Shown: positions 1 through 7,119 of the stretch, piece by piece | How positions within the stretch are numbered: position 1 is the stretch's first letter | Layout of the letters: the number at the start of each line of letters is the position of its first letter | Source of the DNA: Erysipelotrichaceae bacterium | GTDB lineage: Bacteria > Bacillota > Clostridia > TANB77 > CAG-508 | DNA length: 44,912 nucleotides | Assembly (NCBI GenBank): GCA_021769225.1 | Contig: JAETTH010000010.1 | Location: forward strand, 1 to 44,912 | Direction of reading: 5' to 3' | Notes under the pieces: model-generated | Database searches by the model: none | Seen by the model: only the letters and a program-made list of their open reading frames with translations | Told to the model about the DNA's origin: nothing | Position numbers and translations under genes: made by a program

Positions 1-83
1 GTTAGAAAAATTAAATGCATAGGCATAATTAGAATAGAAATGCATTAAAAATAGAAAAATTTCACAAAATTTTTAAAAACCAA

Positions 84-112
84 TTGACAAATGAAGAAAA
101 ATATTGTAATAT
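84..112 (+). promoter_or_regulatory. Sigma-A type promoter of tRNA-Lys
   Basis: TTGACA at 84-89, a 17-base spacer, and TAATAT at 107-112 preceded by TG. The predicted start is near 119, giving a short leader with a small hairpin (119-144) before the tRNA. Confidence 0.8.
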
Positions 113-153
113 ATACAAGCAGCTGTTAATAAAAACAGTCTGCTTATGTTTAT

Positions 154-229
154 GGGCCATTAGCTCAGGTGGTAGAGCACTTGACTTTTAATCAAGTTGT
201 CCGCAGTTCGAGTCTGCGATGGCTCACCA
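154..229 (+). tRNA. tRNA-Lys (TTT)
   Basis: A full cloverleaf can be drawn. The acceptor GGGCCAT pairs with ATGGCTC, the anticodon loop CTTTTAA has anticodon TTT, the T loop is TTCGAGT, and CCA is encoded at 227-229. It has its own promoter upstream and two consecutive terminator hairpins downstream. A decayed relative lies at 871-927. Confidence 0.96.
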
Positions 230-235
230 AGTATA

Positions 236-263
236 CTCTTGCAAGAAATTGCAAGAGTTTTTT
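236..263 (+). terminator. Intrinsic terminator of tRNA-Lys
   Basis: A perfect 9-bp stem (CTCTTGCAA / TTGCAAGAG) with a GAAA tetraloop is followed by six T. Confidence 0.92.
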
Positions 264-271
264 CGTTCTAT

Positions 272-319
272 AGTCCGCTTGATTCTTTAATTAAAATTCA
301 AGAGTCAAGTGGACTTTTT
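272..319 (+). terminator. Second, longer terminator-like hairpin
   Basis: An uninterrupted 16-bp stem (272-287 with 300-315, two G-T pairs) closes a 12-base loop and is followed by TTTTT. It lies only 8 bases after the first terminator, making a tandem terminator or a separately stable RNA element. Confidence 0.75.
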
Positions 320-398
320 AAATAGAATATTGATATAGTAACAACTTAGCTAATAATTACATATAATATAATATATAAACCATAGGAGGTGTATATGT

Positions 399-605
399 AT
401 GTTTTATGAAGAAGAAAAAGAAGAACACAAGAAAAATTGTTGTGTTTGTATAAATGTTTTTACAAAATGTGAAGACAAGAAAGATTGGGAAAAATGCGAT
501 TGGAAAAAATATGATTTTGAAAAAAACGATAAAGATTGCTGCGTTTGTATAAATGTTTTTACAAAATGTGAAAAAGATAATGATAAAAAAGAAAAGAATT
601 GCTAG
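399..605 (+). CDS. Small Cys-rich protein with an internal duplication
   Basis: This is a 68-residue protein of unknown function. An AGGAGGT ribosome binding site at 384-390, 8 bases before ATG, makes translation credible. The segment CCVCINVFTKCE occurs twice (about residues 14-25 and 47-58), joined by a charged Lys/Glu/Asp linker containing one more Cys. There is no signal peptide or membrane segment, so it is probably cytosolic or assembled into a structure. Paired CC-x-C and distant C in each unit could bind metal or form disulfides; small Cys-rich spore coat proteins and RiPP precursors are alternatives, but no modifying enzyme is adjacent. The gene sits alone between tRNAs, with a hairpin after it. 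The reverse-strand reading frame over the same region is judged a shadow because it lacks a ribosome binding site. Confidence 0.75.
   Translation: MFYEEEKEEHKKNCCVCINVFTKCEDKKDWEKCDWKKYDFEKNDKDCCVCINVFTKCEKDNDKKEKNC
436..572 (+). repeat. Direct repeat pair inside the Cys-rich gene
   Basis: Two 38-base copies (436-473 and 535-572), 99 bases apart, match at 36 of 38 positions. Both differences are T/C third-position changes in Cys codons, so the protein repeat is preserved. Each copy also holds a TTTGTA...TACAAA inverted repeat. Confidence 0.9.
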
Positions 606-620
606 GCAAGTAATGAAATT

Positions 621-656
621 TATAGTGAGGGTACCAATTTTGATACCCTCATTATA
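621..656 (+). terminator. Hairpin after the Cys-rich gene
   Basis: A 13-bp stem (621-633 with 644-656, one G-T pair) closes a 10-base loop. The following sequence is AT-rich but lacks a strong T run, so termination efficiency is uncertain. Confidence 0.6.
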
Positions 657-744
657 AGTTTCCATCCTTTAACTATAAAAAAGAAAGTAAATTAAAAGTA
701 CTTAAAATTTTTTTGCGAGAATAAGAAAAATTTAGCGAAAGGTA

Positions 745-773
745 TTGACAAAGGCAAAAAAAAAGTGTAAAAT
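745..773 (+). promoter_or_regulatory. Promoter of the tRNA-Glu/Thr unit
   Basis: TTGACA at 745-750, a 17-base spacer, and TAAAAT at 768-773. Between it and tRNA-Glu (781-960) there is no open frame, only a TCAAG-rich stretch (five copies) and a decayed tRNA-Lys. Confidence 0.8.
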
Positions 774-870
774 TAAAGTCACTTGGTTCAAGGACATATG
801 ATTCTATTCAAGTTTAATTGGGGACAATCAAGGGTCAAGTCAATTATAACACAAGAATCAAGAGAAAAAG

Positions 871-927
871 ATGAGCTTTTCAGGTGGTTGAGCAAGTTGT
901 CCACAGTTCAAGTCTACGATGGCTCAC
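871..927 (+). pseudogene. Decayed tRNA-Lys copy
   Basis: The D-arm sequence CAGGTGGT.GAGCA and the downstream AGTTGTCC.CAGTTC.AGTCT.CGATGGCTCAC match the intact tRNA-Lys(TTT) at 154-229. The anticodon arm is deleted, T-stem pairs are broken, TTCGA has become TTCAA, and no CCA follows. It is a tRNA remnant still inside a promoter-driven tRNA transcript. A role as processing spacer or regulatory RNA cannot be excluded. Confidence 0.8.
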
Positions 928-963
928 TATAGATTAGCTATTAAAAGTTAATCCTTAATTTTA

Positions 964-1038
964 GGCCCCGTGGTCAAGCGGTTAAGACATCGCCCTTTCA
1001 CGGCGGAGACATGGGTTCGATTCCCGTCGGGGTCACCA
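964..1038 (+). tRNA. tRNA-Glu (TTC)
   Basis: The acceptor GGCCCCG pairs with CGGGGTC, the loop CTTTCAC gives anticodon TTC, the T loop is TTCGATT, and CCA is encoded. It is 11 bases upstream of tRNA-Thr and probably on the same transcript. Confidence 0.96.
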
Positions 1039-1049
1039 ATTTTATATAT

Positions 1050-1125
<76 letters not shown>

Positions 1126-1200
1126 TTACAAAAGTCGATGATTTTGAGATTAGCTCTTAATTGTTGGCTTTATTTTTATAAATTTACAAAGGTGGAAAAT

Positions 1201-1930
1201 ATGAAGAAAGTTGTTTTAGTAACAGGGGCATCTAGAGGAATTGGGCGTTGTATAGCAGAAAATTTAGCCATAGAAGGCTACCAAGTTATTGCAAATTATT
1301 ATAAATCCAAAAAAGAAGCTGAAGGGTTAAAAGAAAAATTGCAAAAACAAGGAATTGAAATTGATATTATGCAGGCAGATCTTTCTAAAAAAGAGGACGC
1401 TATTAAACTTGTTCAATTTGTAATAGAAAAATATAAAAAAATAGATGTATTAATTAATAATGCGGGAATTGCTCAGACAAAATTATTTACTGAAATTACA
1501 GATCAAGATTGGAAAAATATAATGAATACAAATTTAAATTCTGTATTTTATATGACGCAACAAGTAGTAAAAAACATGCTTCATTATCATGAAGGATGTA
1601 TTATTAATATTTCTTCTATTTGGGGAATGACAGGAGCATCTTGTGAAGTGGCTTATTCTGTTAGCAAAGCAGCAATAGACGGATTAACAAAGGCATTAGC
1701 CAAAGAATTAGCTCCATCACAAATTAGAGTTAATTCTGTTGCCCCTCGGAATGATTCATACAGATATGAATAAAAATTTAAATCAGGATGAATTAGAAAA
1801 AATTAAAGAAGAAATTCCATTAGGAAGAATAGGAAATCCAGCCGATATATATCGTTGTATTCAATGGCTAATAGAAGATAAGTATACTACAGGACAGGTT
1901 ATTTCACCAAATGGAGGATGGATAATTTAA
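1201..1930 (+). CDS. FabG-like SDR reductase, completed by +1 frameshift
   Basis: A short-chain dehydrogenase/reductase resembling 3-oxoacyl-ACP reductase, which reduces beta-ketoacyl groups with NADPH. AAAGGTGG precedes ATG 1201. Visible are the cofactor motif TGASRGIG (residues 8-15), NNAG (86-89), catalytic Ser139, Tyr152 and Lys156 (YSVSK), and a C-terminal GGW. Frame 0 reads ...RVNSVAP then CGG and stops at codon 191. Skipping C1747 gives ...VAPGMIHT and continues to 1930, for 242 residues, normal for FabG. So one extra base separates two well-conserved parts, and the restored residue is the family's conserved Gly after Pro. It may be a programmed +1 frameshift at CGG, a fresh mutation or a sequence error; the first is favoured because the protease at 22669 shows the same arrangement. 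No fatty acid synthesis genes are adjacent. Confidence 0.85.
1744..1750 (+). other. Putative +1 frameshift site at a CGG codon (reductase)
   Basis: Zero frame reads CCT CGG AAT; the functional frame reads CCT, skips C, then GGA ATG. There is no homopolymer at the extra base. If no shift occurs, translation stops at the TAA eight codons after CGG. No SD-like stimulator is visible just upstream. Confidence 0.6.
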
Positions 1931-1934
1931 TTAA

Positions 1935-1968
1935 CAAAAAAGACTGTTATAAACAGTCTTTTACTTTT
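1935..1968. terminator. Bidirectional terminator between reductase and CBM gene
   Basis: AAAAGACTGTT and AACAGTCTTTT pair around a short TATA loop, with A and T runs flanking on both sides. It serves the converging genes ending at 1930 (plus) and 1969 (minus). Confidence 0.85.
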
Positions 1969-2433
1969 TTATTCATTTACTTTTCTTTTATAATTACCCG
2001 AGATTAATTTTGGTAAATAGGTTATAATTTTATATACTGCAATTCTTATTTTTTTACTCCAAATATAAGTTTTTCTTAATCTTCTAGGAGCCCCAATTGC
2101 AATGGAATCGTCTTGGACAACTAAGCCAACTTCTGGAGCTTTTTCAATTGGAAAAGAATAATTTTGATATTCGTTATTATCCCATTGATTATTTCCATTT
2201 CTAAAACAGAAGTTTAAACTGTCACTGGAAATAAGCTCGATTTCTGTTTGGAAACCTAGTTCTGTCTTTTCCATTTTAACTTCATTTATATGGTCCCATT
2301 GTAGGCCAAATCCATAATGAAGATAAACTTCTTCTGAATTATCTTCAAAAAATTTACCTGTGTAAGAAATTTTTACTTTTGTGTTCTCTACAAGTTTATC
2401 TGTATTAAAAAATATATTCTTTACTAATTCCAT
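1969..2433 (-). CDS. Stand-alone carbohydrate-binding (CBM25/53-like) protein
   Basis: A 154-residue protein whose first about 100 residues resemble starch-binding modules of family 25/53. The evidence is a beta-rich pattern with YLHYGFGLQWDH, then FCFRNGNNQWDNNEYQNY, where the WDNN..xxNY segment is the family hallmark. The C-terminal part is basic (RRLRKTYIWSKKIR) and hydrophobic. There is no signal peptide and no catalytic domain. Such a cytoplasmic single-module protein may bind an internal alpha-glucan such as glycogen, but that role is inferred. It is monocistronic, with its own terminator at 1935-1968. It lies downstream of the XRE-S24 regulator on the same strand, separated by about 100 AT-rich bases. 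Confidence 0.75.
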   Translation of the reverse strand: MELVKNIFFNTDKLVENTKVKISYTGKFFEDNSEEVYLHYGFGLQWDHINEVKMEKTELGFQTEIELISSDSLNFCFRNGNNQWDNNEYQNYSFPIEKAPEVGLVVQDDSIAIGAPRRLRKTYIWSKKIRIAVYKIITYLPKLISGNYKRKVNE

Positions 2434-2533
2434 ACTTAAAACTCCTTGCTTATCTTTTGTGATTCATATTATATCGATAAAAAAAATATTATTCAAGTAT
2501 TTTTTACATTTTTTTAATAAATTTTACAAAAAA

Positions 2534-3103
2534 TTACTTTAATACTTTAGCAATAATATAAAAGTCGTCATTTTCTGTCAAGGTAATTTCTTCATATTCT
2601 TTATTTTCTGGTCTTAAAATAATTTTTCCACCTTTTCGAACAATAAATTTACGAATTAAAATTTCATTGTTATAAGAGAAAAGACCAATGTCTTTACTAT
2701 TAAGAGGAGAATTGAATTCTACAAAAATATAAGAATCCTTTGAAAAAGAAGGTTCCATTGAGTCATCATTTACTTTAATAGCGATTGCTGAACTTGGTAA
2801 GTTTGATGGACAATTAATAAATCCACCAATGTTATCAACTGCTAATACTTTGTTGTAGGCAATGTGATTAACAACTTTATAGCTTTCTTGTTCTTCATTA
2901 ATATTTTTATCATATGTATACATTAGTTGTTGGTAAGGTACATCTAATGCTTTACAGATATTTTTTAATGCTTTATGACTTGGATTTCTTTCTCCTTTTT
3001 CAATATGAGTTAAATGTCCAATGTTAATATCTGTAAGTCTAGCAAGCTCTGTTTTTGTAATCCCCTTTTCTTTTCGAACTTTTGCAATCATGTCACCGAT
3101 CAT
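2534..3103 (-). CDS. XRE-family repressor with S24 (LexA/CI-like) domain
   Basis: 189 residues: a helix-turn-helix at about residues 1-60 (ITKTELARLTDINIGHLTHIEKG) and a C-terminal S24 peptidase-like domain (about 95-189) with the nucleophile motif DDSMEPSF (Ser115). The second catalytic residue is normally Lys in a (V/I)K(R) context; here the aligned segment is ILIRKF (Arg151-Lys152). The domain may therefore be a dimerisation module rather than self-cleaving, or use Lys152; I cannot decide without alignment. An AGAGGTAA ribosome binding site precedes ATG 3103. It is transcribed divergently from a second small XRE gene (3270), typical of a phage-style or stress switch, but no phage genes surround it. 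The direct repeats in its promoter suggest autorepression. Confidence 0.88.
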   Translation of the reverse strand: MIGDMIAKVRKEKGITKTELARLTDINIGHLTHIEKGERNPSHKALKNICKALDVPYQQLMYTYDKNINEEQESYKVVNHIAYNKVLAVDNIGGFINCPSNLPSSAIAIKVNDDSMEPSFSKDSYIFVEFNSPLNSKDIGLFSYNNEILIRKFIVRKGGKIILRPENKEYEEITLTENDDFYIIAKVLK

Positions 3104-3134
3104 ATTTTATTACCTCTTTCTACAATTTTTTCTT

Positions 3135-3163
3135 ATTATATACAAAAATATACAATTTGTCTA
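3135..3163 (-). promoter_or_regulatory. Promoter of the XRE-S24 gene with operator-like repeats
   Basis: On the minus strand TAGACA (3158-3163), a 17-base spacer, TATAAT (3135-3140). The spacer contains two TATACAA repeats on the plus strand (3139-3145, 3149-3155) exactly 10 bp apart, i.e. on one face of the helix; good candidates for repressor half-sites. Confidence 0.7.
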
Positions 3164-3220
3164 GCAGTAAATTGGAAAAAATTTAAATTTTATGTTTTTT
3201 GTAAAATATCATATTAAGTA

Positions 3221-3250
3221 TTGACTTGTCAATTTGTTTAGTGATATTAT
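3221..3250 (+). promoter_or_regulatory. Promoter of the small XRE gene with a palindrome over the -35
   Basis: TTGACT (3221-3226), an 18-base spacer, TATTAT (3245-3250). The palindrome TTGAC-TT-GTCAA (3221-3232) covers the -35 box, so a bound regulator would block this promoter. Confidence 0.65.
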
Positions 3251-3269
3251 GTTGGCAAGGAGGCAAAGT

Positions 3270-3467
3270 ATGTATAAGATAAAAATAAAATTATATCGAA
3301 AACAAAAAGCTCTAACCCTACAAGAACTATCTATGTTAACAGGTATTTCTGTTGGCTATTTATGTCATTTAGAAAACGGAACAAGAAAAAATCCATCTAT
3401 TCAGATGATGGAAAAAATATCATCTGCGTTAGATATTCCAATTTCAGAAATCTTTTTTTCAAAATAA
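3270..3467 (+). CDS. Small XRE-family regulator
   Basis: A 65-residue protein consisting only of a Cro/CI-type helix-turn-helix (LTLQELSMLTGISVGYLCHLENGTRKNPS...). The start is placed at ATG 3270 because AAGGAGG lies 7 bases upstream; an earlier in-frame ATG at 3234 has no ribosome binding site and overlaps the promoter. It is divergent from the XRE-S24 gene, sharing a 166-bp control region, so the two may form a mutual switch. No effector domain is present. Confidence 0.85.
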   Translation: MYKIKIKLYRKQKALTLQELSMLTGISVGYLCHLENGTRKNPSIQMMEKISSALDIPISEIFFSK

Positions 3468-3538
3468 TTAATAAAGTTATTTTCTCTGAGTATTTATAGA
3501 ATGAGAAAAGGTGATCAAATAAATATTTATGAATTTGT

Positions 3539-3567
3539 TGTAAAAAGTCTATTTTTATGGTAGTATG
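3539..3567 (+). promoter_or_regulatory. Promoter of the VanW/G5 gene
   Basis: TTGTAA (3539-3544), a 17-base spacer, TAGTAT (3562-3567), 49 bases before the start codon. Confidence 0.5.
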
Positions 3568-3615
3568 AAGATAGAAAAAGATAATCTTTTTAGTTTGTAA
3601 AAGGAGAAAAAAAAG

Positions 3616-5475
3616 ATGGATTTTAATGAGAAAGAAGAATTAAAAGACAGCCAAAAAGATACAAAAGAAGTAAAGAAAAAAGAGAAAAAGAGTAAACCAA
3701 GTCAAGAAGTAAAAAATGATTTAAAATATAGGAAAAAGCAACAAAAAGAAGAAAAAAAGAAATTAAAAAGTGAACAAAAAAATGTAGAAGAGAAAGTAGA
3801 AAAAAATTCAACTTTTAAAGCAGTAGAAATAAAGAAAAATAAAAAATATTTATCTTTTATCTTTACAGCGATACTTTTAGTTATTCTTATGATTTTCTCT
3901 GTTATTTTTGCTTTAATCAATATTAATAATGACAAAATCTATAGTGGAATATCCATTAAGGGAGTTGATCTTTCTGGACTTACAAAAGAAGAGGCAATTG
4001 AATCTTTAAACGAACTTGAAAAACAAAAACTTTCTGATGATATTATATTAAAATTAGGAGAGTTTGAAACTTCTATCAATCCAGAACAAATTGAATTGAA
4101 TATTAATATCGAAAAAGCTGTTAATGAAGCATATAATATTGGTAGAGGTGGAAATATTATTATTAATAATTATCAAATTATTGGAACATTATTCACGAAG
4201 CAAAGTATAAAACCAGAAGTGTATTATAACGAAGAAGTTCTAGATAAATTTATTGGAGATTTAGATTCCAAAATTCCAGATGCATTAATTGAATGTAGTT
4301 ACTATATTGAAGATGATGAAGCAATTATTACTAAAGGAAAAGCAGGAAATGCAATTAAAAGACAAGAATTAAAAGATGCTATTTTAACACAAATAAATGA
4401 AGATTTCATAACAGATCAATTAAATACAAATAAACAAGAATCAATTGAAATTCCAGTTGAAAAAAAAGAGCCCACTATAATTGATATCAATAAGATTTAT
4501 CAAGAAATTCATAAAGAGCCCAAAGATGCCTATTATACAGAAAACCCATTTAAAGTTTATCCACATGTAGATGGTATTGATTTTGCAATTAGTATAGAAG
4601 AAGTAGAAAATCTATTAAAAGAAGAAAAAGAAGAATATCGAATCCCTTTAAAAATAGTAAAACCTGAATTTACTACAGATAAATTAGGAGAAAAGGCATT
4701 TCCAGATTTAATTTCTACATTTAGTACGAAATATGATGCAAGTAATATTAATCGAAGTACTAATTTAGAGCTTGCAGCTGGGAAAATTAATAATACTGTT
4801 CTAATGCCAGGAGAGGAATTCTCCTATAACAAAATAGTAGGTGAAAGAACAATACAAGCAGGATATAAGGAAGCAGCTATCTATGAAGGAGGAAAAGTAG
4901 TAGATGGACTAGGTGGAGGAATTTGTCAAATTTCATCTACATTATATAACACCGCTCTTTATGCAAATTTAGAAATTACAGAAAGGCAAAACCATCAATT
5001 TATTACATCTTATGTAACAGCAGGAAGGGATGCAACGGTAGTTTATGGAGCAATTGATTTAAAATTTAAAAATACAAGAGCTTATCCAATTAAAATTACA
5101 TGTAATGTAAATAATGGTGTGGCAAGAATCGATATGTATGGAATTAAAGAAAATCCTGAATATGAAGTTGTAATTCAAACAAAAGTAACATCAACTATAC
5201 CATATACAACTAAGTATGAAGAAGATAGAACAAAAGAAGAAGGAACAGAAGTTATTAAACAAAAAGGAACACAAGGATATAAAAGTGAAACCTATAAAAT
5301 CTTAAAATTAAATGGAGTAGTTACTTCTAAAACACTTCTTTCAAAAGATTCCTATAATGCAATGCAACGAATTATTGTTAAAGGAACAAAATCAGAAAAG
5401 AAAATTCAAACATCAACACAAGAAACAGGAAATGAGTCGGAAGAAAACAAATCAACAAATACAATAGAAGAATAA
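3616..5475 (+). CDS. VanW-family cell wall protein with G5 domain
   Basis: 619 residues. A Lys/Glu-rich cytoplasmic N terminus (1-75) precedes one membrane span (about 79-101), then two peptidoglycan-binding-4-like repeats (about 110-340), a VanW domain (about 380-510, with GLGGGICQISSTLYN and an H-Q/N turn) and a C-terminal G5 domain (about 515-595, ending IIVKGTK). The family (YoaR-like) is anchored in the membrane facing the cell wall. VanW is widespread outside vancomycin operons and its biochemical role is not established. AAAGGAG precedes ATG 3616. A close paralogue of the same architecture is at 29054-30985 on the opposite strand. The gene is monocistronic, with a strong terminator after it. 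Confidence 0.9.
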   Translation: MDFNEKEELKDSQKDTKEVKKKEKKSKPSQEVKNDLKYRKKQQKEEKKKLKSEQKNVEEKVEKNSTFKAVEIKKNKKYLSFIFTAILLVILMIFSVIFALININNDKIYSGISIKGVDLSGLTKEEAIESLNELEKQKLSDDIILKLGEFETSINPEQIELNINIEKAVNEAYNIGRGGNIIINNYQIIGTLFTKQSIKPEVYYNEEVLDKFIGDLDSKIPDALIECSYYIEDDEAIITKGKAGNAIKRQELKDAILTQINEDFITDQLNTNKQESIEIPVEKKEPTIIDINKIYQEIHKEPKDAYYTENPFKVYPHVDGIDFAISIEEVENLLKEEKEEYRIPLKIVKPEFTTDKLGEKAFPDLISTFSTKYDASNINRSTNLELAAGKINNTVLMPGEEFSYNKIVGERTIQAGYKEAAIYEGGKVVDGLGGGICQISSTLYNTALYANLEITERQNHQFITSYVTAGRDATVVYGAIDLKFKNTRAYPIKITCNVNNGVARIDMYGIKENPEYEVVIQTKVTSTIPYTTKYEEDRTKEEGTEVIKQKGTQGYKSETYKILKLNGVVTSKTLLSKDSYNAMQRIIVKGTKSEKKIQTSTQETGNESEENKSTNTIEE

Positions 5476-5478
5476 ATC

Positions 5479-5515
5479 AAAAAGTCTAGCAATCATAAGA
5501 ATTGCTAGACTTTTT
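5479..5515 (+). terminator. Terminator of the VanW/G5 gene
   Basis: A perfect 15-bp stem (AAAAAGTCTAGCAAT and its complement) with a 7-base loop ends in TTTTT. Confidence 0.93.
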
Positions 5516-5537
5516 AGAAGGAATCAGACAAAAAATA

Positions 5538-5565
5538 TTGACATTTCAAAAAATCATAGTATAAT
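5538..5565 (+). promoter_or_regulatory. Promoter of tRNA-Lys(CTT)
   Basis: TTGACA (5538-5543), a 16-base spacer, TATAAT (5560-5565), 14 bases before the tRNA. Confidence 0.85.
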
Positions 5566-5579
5566 AATAAGGTATACTT

Positions 5580-5655
5580 GCACCATTAGCTCAGCTGGTA
5601 GAGCAGCTGACTCTTAATCAGAAGGTCCGCGGTTCGATCCCGCGATGGTGCACCA
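5580..5655 (+). tRNA. tRNA-Lys (CTT)
   Basis: The acceptor GCACCAT pairs with ATGGTGC, the loop CTCTTAA gives anticodon CTT, and CCA is encoded at 5653-5655. The first anticodon-stem pair is a G-A mismatch. It has its own promoter and terminator. Confidence 0.95.
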
Positions 5656-5690
5656 AAACACTTAGAAATTTTATATTCTAAGTGTTTTTT
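5656..5690 (+). terminator. Terminator of tRNA-Lys(CTT)
   Basis: The stem AAACACTTAGAA / TTCTAAGTGTTT is followed by a T run. Confidence 0.92.
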
Positions 5691-5771
5691 ATTTGAAATA
5701 TGAAAATAATCTAGCTAATTAAAAATAGAAGTGATATACTAGCAATGAAAAATAAATGTGGGTGATTAACT

Positions 5772-6722
5772 ATGGTAAAGATTTATCAAACTGATTTAGA
5801 AAACAATCAAACAAAAATAATAACAAACTATGAAAAAGGCAGTTGGATTAATATGGTCAATCCAACAGAAGAAGAAATTAAAGAAGTATGTAGTAATTTA
5901 AATATAAGAGAAGACTTTATTCGTTATTCACTAGATAGTGAAGAAAAAGCCAGAATCGATTCTGAAGAAGAGGATAATACTATCTTATTTATTATTGATG
6001 TTCCAATTAAAGAAAGAGAAAATGGAAATGAAGTTTATACAACAATGCCAATTGGATTAATTGTAGTACGTGATGATTTTTTTATTACAGTTTCTTTAAA
6101 AAATACAGATTTAATCAAATCATTTGAAAATGAGAAAAGGAAAATGATTACAACATACAAAAAAAGTCGTTTTATTTTGCAAATTATGTATAATAATTCT
6201 TCTAATTTTTTAGTGGCATTAAAAAAAATTAATAAAGAAACAGAATTAGCAGAAGGAACCTTAAAAACATCCATGCAAAATAAAGAATTATTACAACTAT
6301 TAGCATTAGAAAAAGGTTTAGTATATATTACAACCTCATTAAGAGCAAATGAAGCAGTAATGGAAAGAACATTAAAAATTAGAAATATTAAACTTTATGA
6401 AGAGGATGAAGATATATTAGAAGATGCTATTATTGAAAATAAGCAGGCATTGGAAATGAGTAAAATCTATAGAGATATTTTAAATAGTACAATGGATGCA
6501 TATGCTTCTATTATATCTAACAACTTAAATGGAGTTATGAAATTTTTAACATCTATTACGATTATTATATCAATTCCAACATTAATTGCATCACTTTGGG
6601 GAATGAATGTGCCAGTTCCTATGCAAAATCATCTAATGGGATTTGGAACTCTAATCATTTTATCCTTAGTCATTACAGGATTAGTTGTTATTCTATTAAA
6701 TCGAAAAGGAATGTTAAAATAA
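5772..6722 (+). CDS. corA: CorA-family divalent cation transporter
   Basis: A 316-residue CorA-type Mg2+ channel/transporter. The large cytoplasmic N-terminal part (1-250) is rich in charged helices. Two C-terminal membrane spans (about 256-274 and 290-310) flank the pore signature GMN at 277-279 (LWGMNVPVP). CorA proteins work as pentamers in the inner membrane. The length is normal. ATG 5772 has only a modest ribosome binding site (GGGTGAT). No regulatory RNA element is visible upstream. Confidence 0.92.
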   Translation: MVKIYQTDLENNQTKIITNYEKGSWINMVNPTEEEIKEVCSNLNIREDFIRYSLDSEEKARIDSEEEDNTILFIIDVPIKERENGNEVYTTMPIGLIVVRDDFFITVSLKNTDLIKSFENEKRKMITTYKKSRFILQIMYNNSSNFLVALKKINKETELAEGTLKTSMQNKELLQLLALEKGLVYITTSLRANEAVMERTLKIRNIKLYEEDEDILEDAIIENKQALEMSKIYRDILNSTMDAYASIISNNLNGVMKFLTSITIIISIPTLIASLWGMNVPVPMQNHLMGFGTLIILSLVITGLVVILLNRKGMLK

Positions 6723-6806
6723 AAAATTGTAAAAATTACCAGAATAAAATGAAAAGATTGAGCATAAACTAAAATCATAAAAATAGTATATCTAGGAGGA
6801 TAAAAC

Positions 6807-6998
6807 ATGAAAGTAATTGATAAAATTGCATTAGTATTAGTCATTATTGGTGCAATTAACTGGGGACTAATTGGATTCTTTAAATTTAATTTAGTTGATA
6901 CCATTTTTGGTACTATGTCAGTGATTTCTAGAATTATTTATGCATTAGTTGGAATTTCAGGACTATGGGCAATTAAATTATTATTTGATAAAGACTAA
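6807..6998 (+). CDS. DUF378 family small membrane protein
   Basis: 63 residues with two membrane helices (about 8-28 and 40-58) and the family motif GAINWGLIGFF. It matches the DUF378 (YuzA-like) group, whose function is unknown. AGGAGGA sits 6 bases before ATG. The gap to corA is 84 bases and a terminator follows, so it may be co-transcribed with corA or independent. Confidence 0.88.
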   Translation: MKVIDKIALVLVIIGAINWGLIGFFKFNLVDTIFGTMSVISRIIYALVGISGLWAIKLLFDKD

Positions 6999-7003
6999 GA
7001 AAT

Positions 7004-7039
7004 GCAGAGGAAATAATGAATATTTCCTCTGTCTTTTTT
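7004..7039 (+). terminator. Terminator after the DUF378 gene
   Basis: The stem AGAGGAAATA / TATTTCCTCT, extended by a C-G pair, is followed by six T. Confidence 0.9.
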
Positions 7040-7056
7040 AAAATTTAGGAAAAGAT

Positions 7057-7085
7057 TTGAAATATAACATAAAATAGAGTATAAT
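7057..7085 (+). promoter_or_regulatory. Promoter of the ABC-F gene
   Basis: TTGAAA (7057-7062), a 17-base spacer, TATAAT (7080-7085). Confidence 0.75.
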
Positions 7086-7119
7086 ATTCCAAGTAAAAAA
7101 GAAACTGGGAGGAAGAACT

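Noticed and set aside
357..665. 102-residue reverse-strand open frame over the Cys-rich gene
   Set aside because: No ribosome binding site, a Phe/Ile-rich composition expected from the complement of an A-rich gene, and it begins inside the hairpin at 621-656.
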